The translations under genes and the position numbers were made by a program. A model generated the notes under the pieces. The model did not search any database. It was not told where the DNA came from and worked only from the letters and a program-made list of their open reading frames with translations. DNA of 14,175 nt from JBGPYB01 sp041493035 (lineage in GTDB: Bacteria; Acidobacteriota; Vicinamibacteria; Fen-336). Below are positions 13,142 to 14,175 of the stretch, in pieces. Every line of letters starts with the position of its first letter. The stretch's first letter is position 1. The stretch lies in contig JBGPYB010000123.1 in NCBI GenBank assembly GCA_041493035.1, positions 1-14,175 on the forward strand. The letters are read 5' to 3'.

Positions 13142-14175
13142 TTGATTCCCGTCGAAGCCGCTCTCGACATCGTCCTCGCCCATGCTTCCCCGCTTCCGAG
13201 CGAGGTGGTGGCTCTGGCTGATGTCGTCGGGCGTGTTCTCGCCGAGGACGTCCGGGCCGACACCGATCTTCCGCCCTTCGATCGTTCGGCCATGGACGGC
13301 TATGCGGTGCGAGCTGAAGACGTTGCTGCGAGCCCTGTCACGCTCCCGGTGATCGCGCAGATCCGCGCGGGGCAGGTTCACGATCAGGCCCTCGGCGCCG
13401 GACAGGCCATCCAGATCATGACCGGCGCGCCCGTCCCGCCCGGCGCCACGGCGGTCCAGCAGGTGGAGAAGACGCGGGCGCTCGATGGTGGCCGGAGTGT
13501 CGAGATCCTGAGCCCCATCGAGCCGGGGATGAACATCGCGCGCCGGGGAACGGAAGTGAAAGCCGGCGACGTGGTCCTCGCGCGTGGCCTTCGGATCGAT
13601 CCCGCGGCCCTCGCGGTCCTGGCATCGGTCGGGAAAGGGCGCGTCGTCGTGTCGCGCCGGCCGCGGGTCTGCGTCGTGGTCACCGGGGACGAGCTCGTCG
13701 ACGTTCACGAGCGCCCCGGCCCCGGTCAGATCCGCAACAGCAACGGGTACGCCGTGGAGGCCCAGGCTCGAGAGGCGGGCGCCGAGGTTCGGAGTCTCGG
13801 AATCGTCTCTGACCACTCCGAGCGGATCGCCGAGGCCATGGCCATCGGCCTCGAGTTCGACGTGCTTCTTCTCTCCGGAGGAGTGTCCGAAGGCGTCTTC
13901 GACCTGGTCGAGAGCGTGATGGCCCGCTTCGGCATCGACATCCTGTTCGACAAGGTGGCCATCAAGCCCGGCGCGCCTCTGGTCTTCGGCCGCCGCGGCA
14001 CGACCCTCGTCTTCGGGCTGCCGGGGAATCCGGTGTCCGCGCAAGTCACCTTCGACCTCTTCGTCCGCCCCGCGCTTCTCCGGATGCAGGGGGCGCGAGT
14101 CGCCGCACGCCCTGTCATCGACGCCGAACTGATCGAGGGCGTGGGGAACCGCTCCGGACGCAAGGCGCATCTTCC
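13142..14175 (+). CDS. moeA: Molybdopterin molybdenumtransferase MoeA (3' end outside window)
   Basis: MoeA inserts molybdate into adenylylated molybdopterin to finish the molybdenum cofactor. From TTG 13142 I read 344 residues before the edge, out of about 400 usual for the family. The start is chosen because GGAG lies 8 nt upstream and the family N-terminus (I)PVEAAL follows directly. Motifs are PPFDRSAMDGYAVRAED (44-60), IMTGAPVPPGA (92-102), EPGMNIARRGTEVKAGD (127-143), VVVTGDELV (178-186), IRNSNGYAV (197-205), LLSGGVSEGVFDLV (243-256), IKPGAPLVFG (274-283) and GLPGNPVSA (292-300). The C-terminal domain IV is only begun. The start is divergent from mtnA. The identification is secure. Confidence 0.95.
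   Translation, partial: MIPVEAALDIVLAHASPLPSEVVALADVVGRVLAEDVRADTDLPPFDRSAMDGYAVRAEDVAASPVTLPVIAQIRAGQVHDQALGAGQAIQIMTGAPVPPGATAVQQVEKTRALDGGRSVEILSPIEPGMNIARRGTEVKAGDVVLARGLRIDPAALAVLASVGKGRVVVSRRPRVCVVVTGDELVDVHERPGPGQIRNSNGYAVEAQAREAGAEVRSLGIVSDHSERIAEAMAIGLEFDVLLLSGGVSEGVFDLVESVMARFGIDILFDKVAIKPGAPLVFGRRGTTLVFGLPGNPVSAQVTFDLFVRPALLRMQGARVAARPVIDAELIEGVGNRSGRKAHL

Noticed and set aside
12761..14170. A 469-codon minus-strand open frame opposite moeA
   Set aside because: moeA motifs on the plus strand are continuous, and the minus frame also runs into the start of mtnA in another frame.

Overview
This is a GC-rich window in which eleven of the thirteen calls are recognisable protein genes. 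It most likely comes from the chromosome of a Gram-negative, two-membrane bacterium, because it carries the LPS transporter LptD and a TonB-type protein. The TonB style (a VRVGG-type entry, then YPxxAR, then WxYxPTxLNG and VIMTVTV), the long-form IspH and the overall gene mix remind me of Acidobacteriota. That assignment is from memory and is not proven. I saw no RNA genes, CRISPR arrays, insertion sequences or attachment sites. Non-ATG starts dominate: 4 TTG and 4 GTG among the 12 starts I could place apart from the TonB remnant.

Left edge (1-783): the C-terminal half of a TonB-family protein lies on the minus strand and runs off the window. Its membrane anchor is missing. A plausible N-terminal leader sits just upstream in a different frame, so the gene looks broken. 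A gene-free stretch follows.

Plus-strand block (784-9637): ispH (last step of the MEP isoprenoid pathway), a small hairpin, then fabI (fatty-acid elongation) behind an extended -10 promoter. Next comes a tightly packed run with start/stop overlaps or a 1-nt gap. It contains lptD (outer-membrane LPS insertion), an RMD/GMD-type sugar-nucleotide reductase, a farnesol-dehydrogenase/HpnA-like reductase, a fusion of phytol-kinase-like and phytyl-phosphate-kinase-like (DUF92) domains, and a UbiA prenyltransferase. The last three look like a route that takes a prenyl alcohol to a prenyl diphosphate and transfers it to an unknown acceptor. This is the most interesting part of the window.

Minus-strand block (9650-13077): grpE (DnaK nucleotide exchange factor with a long C-terminal tail) converges on ubiA. 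An unrecognised 85-residue gene lies upstream of grpE, behind a TTGACA promoter. A 177-nt spacer then holds a perfect 12-bp hairpin immediately after tsaD. tsaD (tRNA t6A synthesis) and mtnA (methionine salvage) form a two-gene unit.

Right edge (13142-14175): moeA (molybdenum cofactor synthesis) is divergent from mtnA across 64 bp and is cut by the window end.
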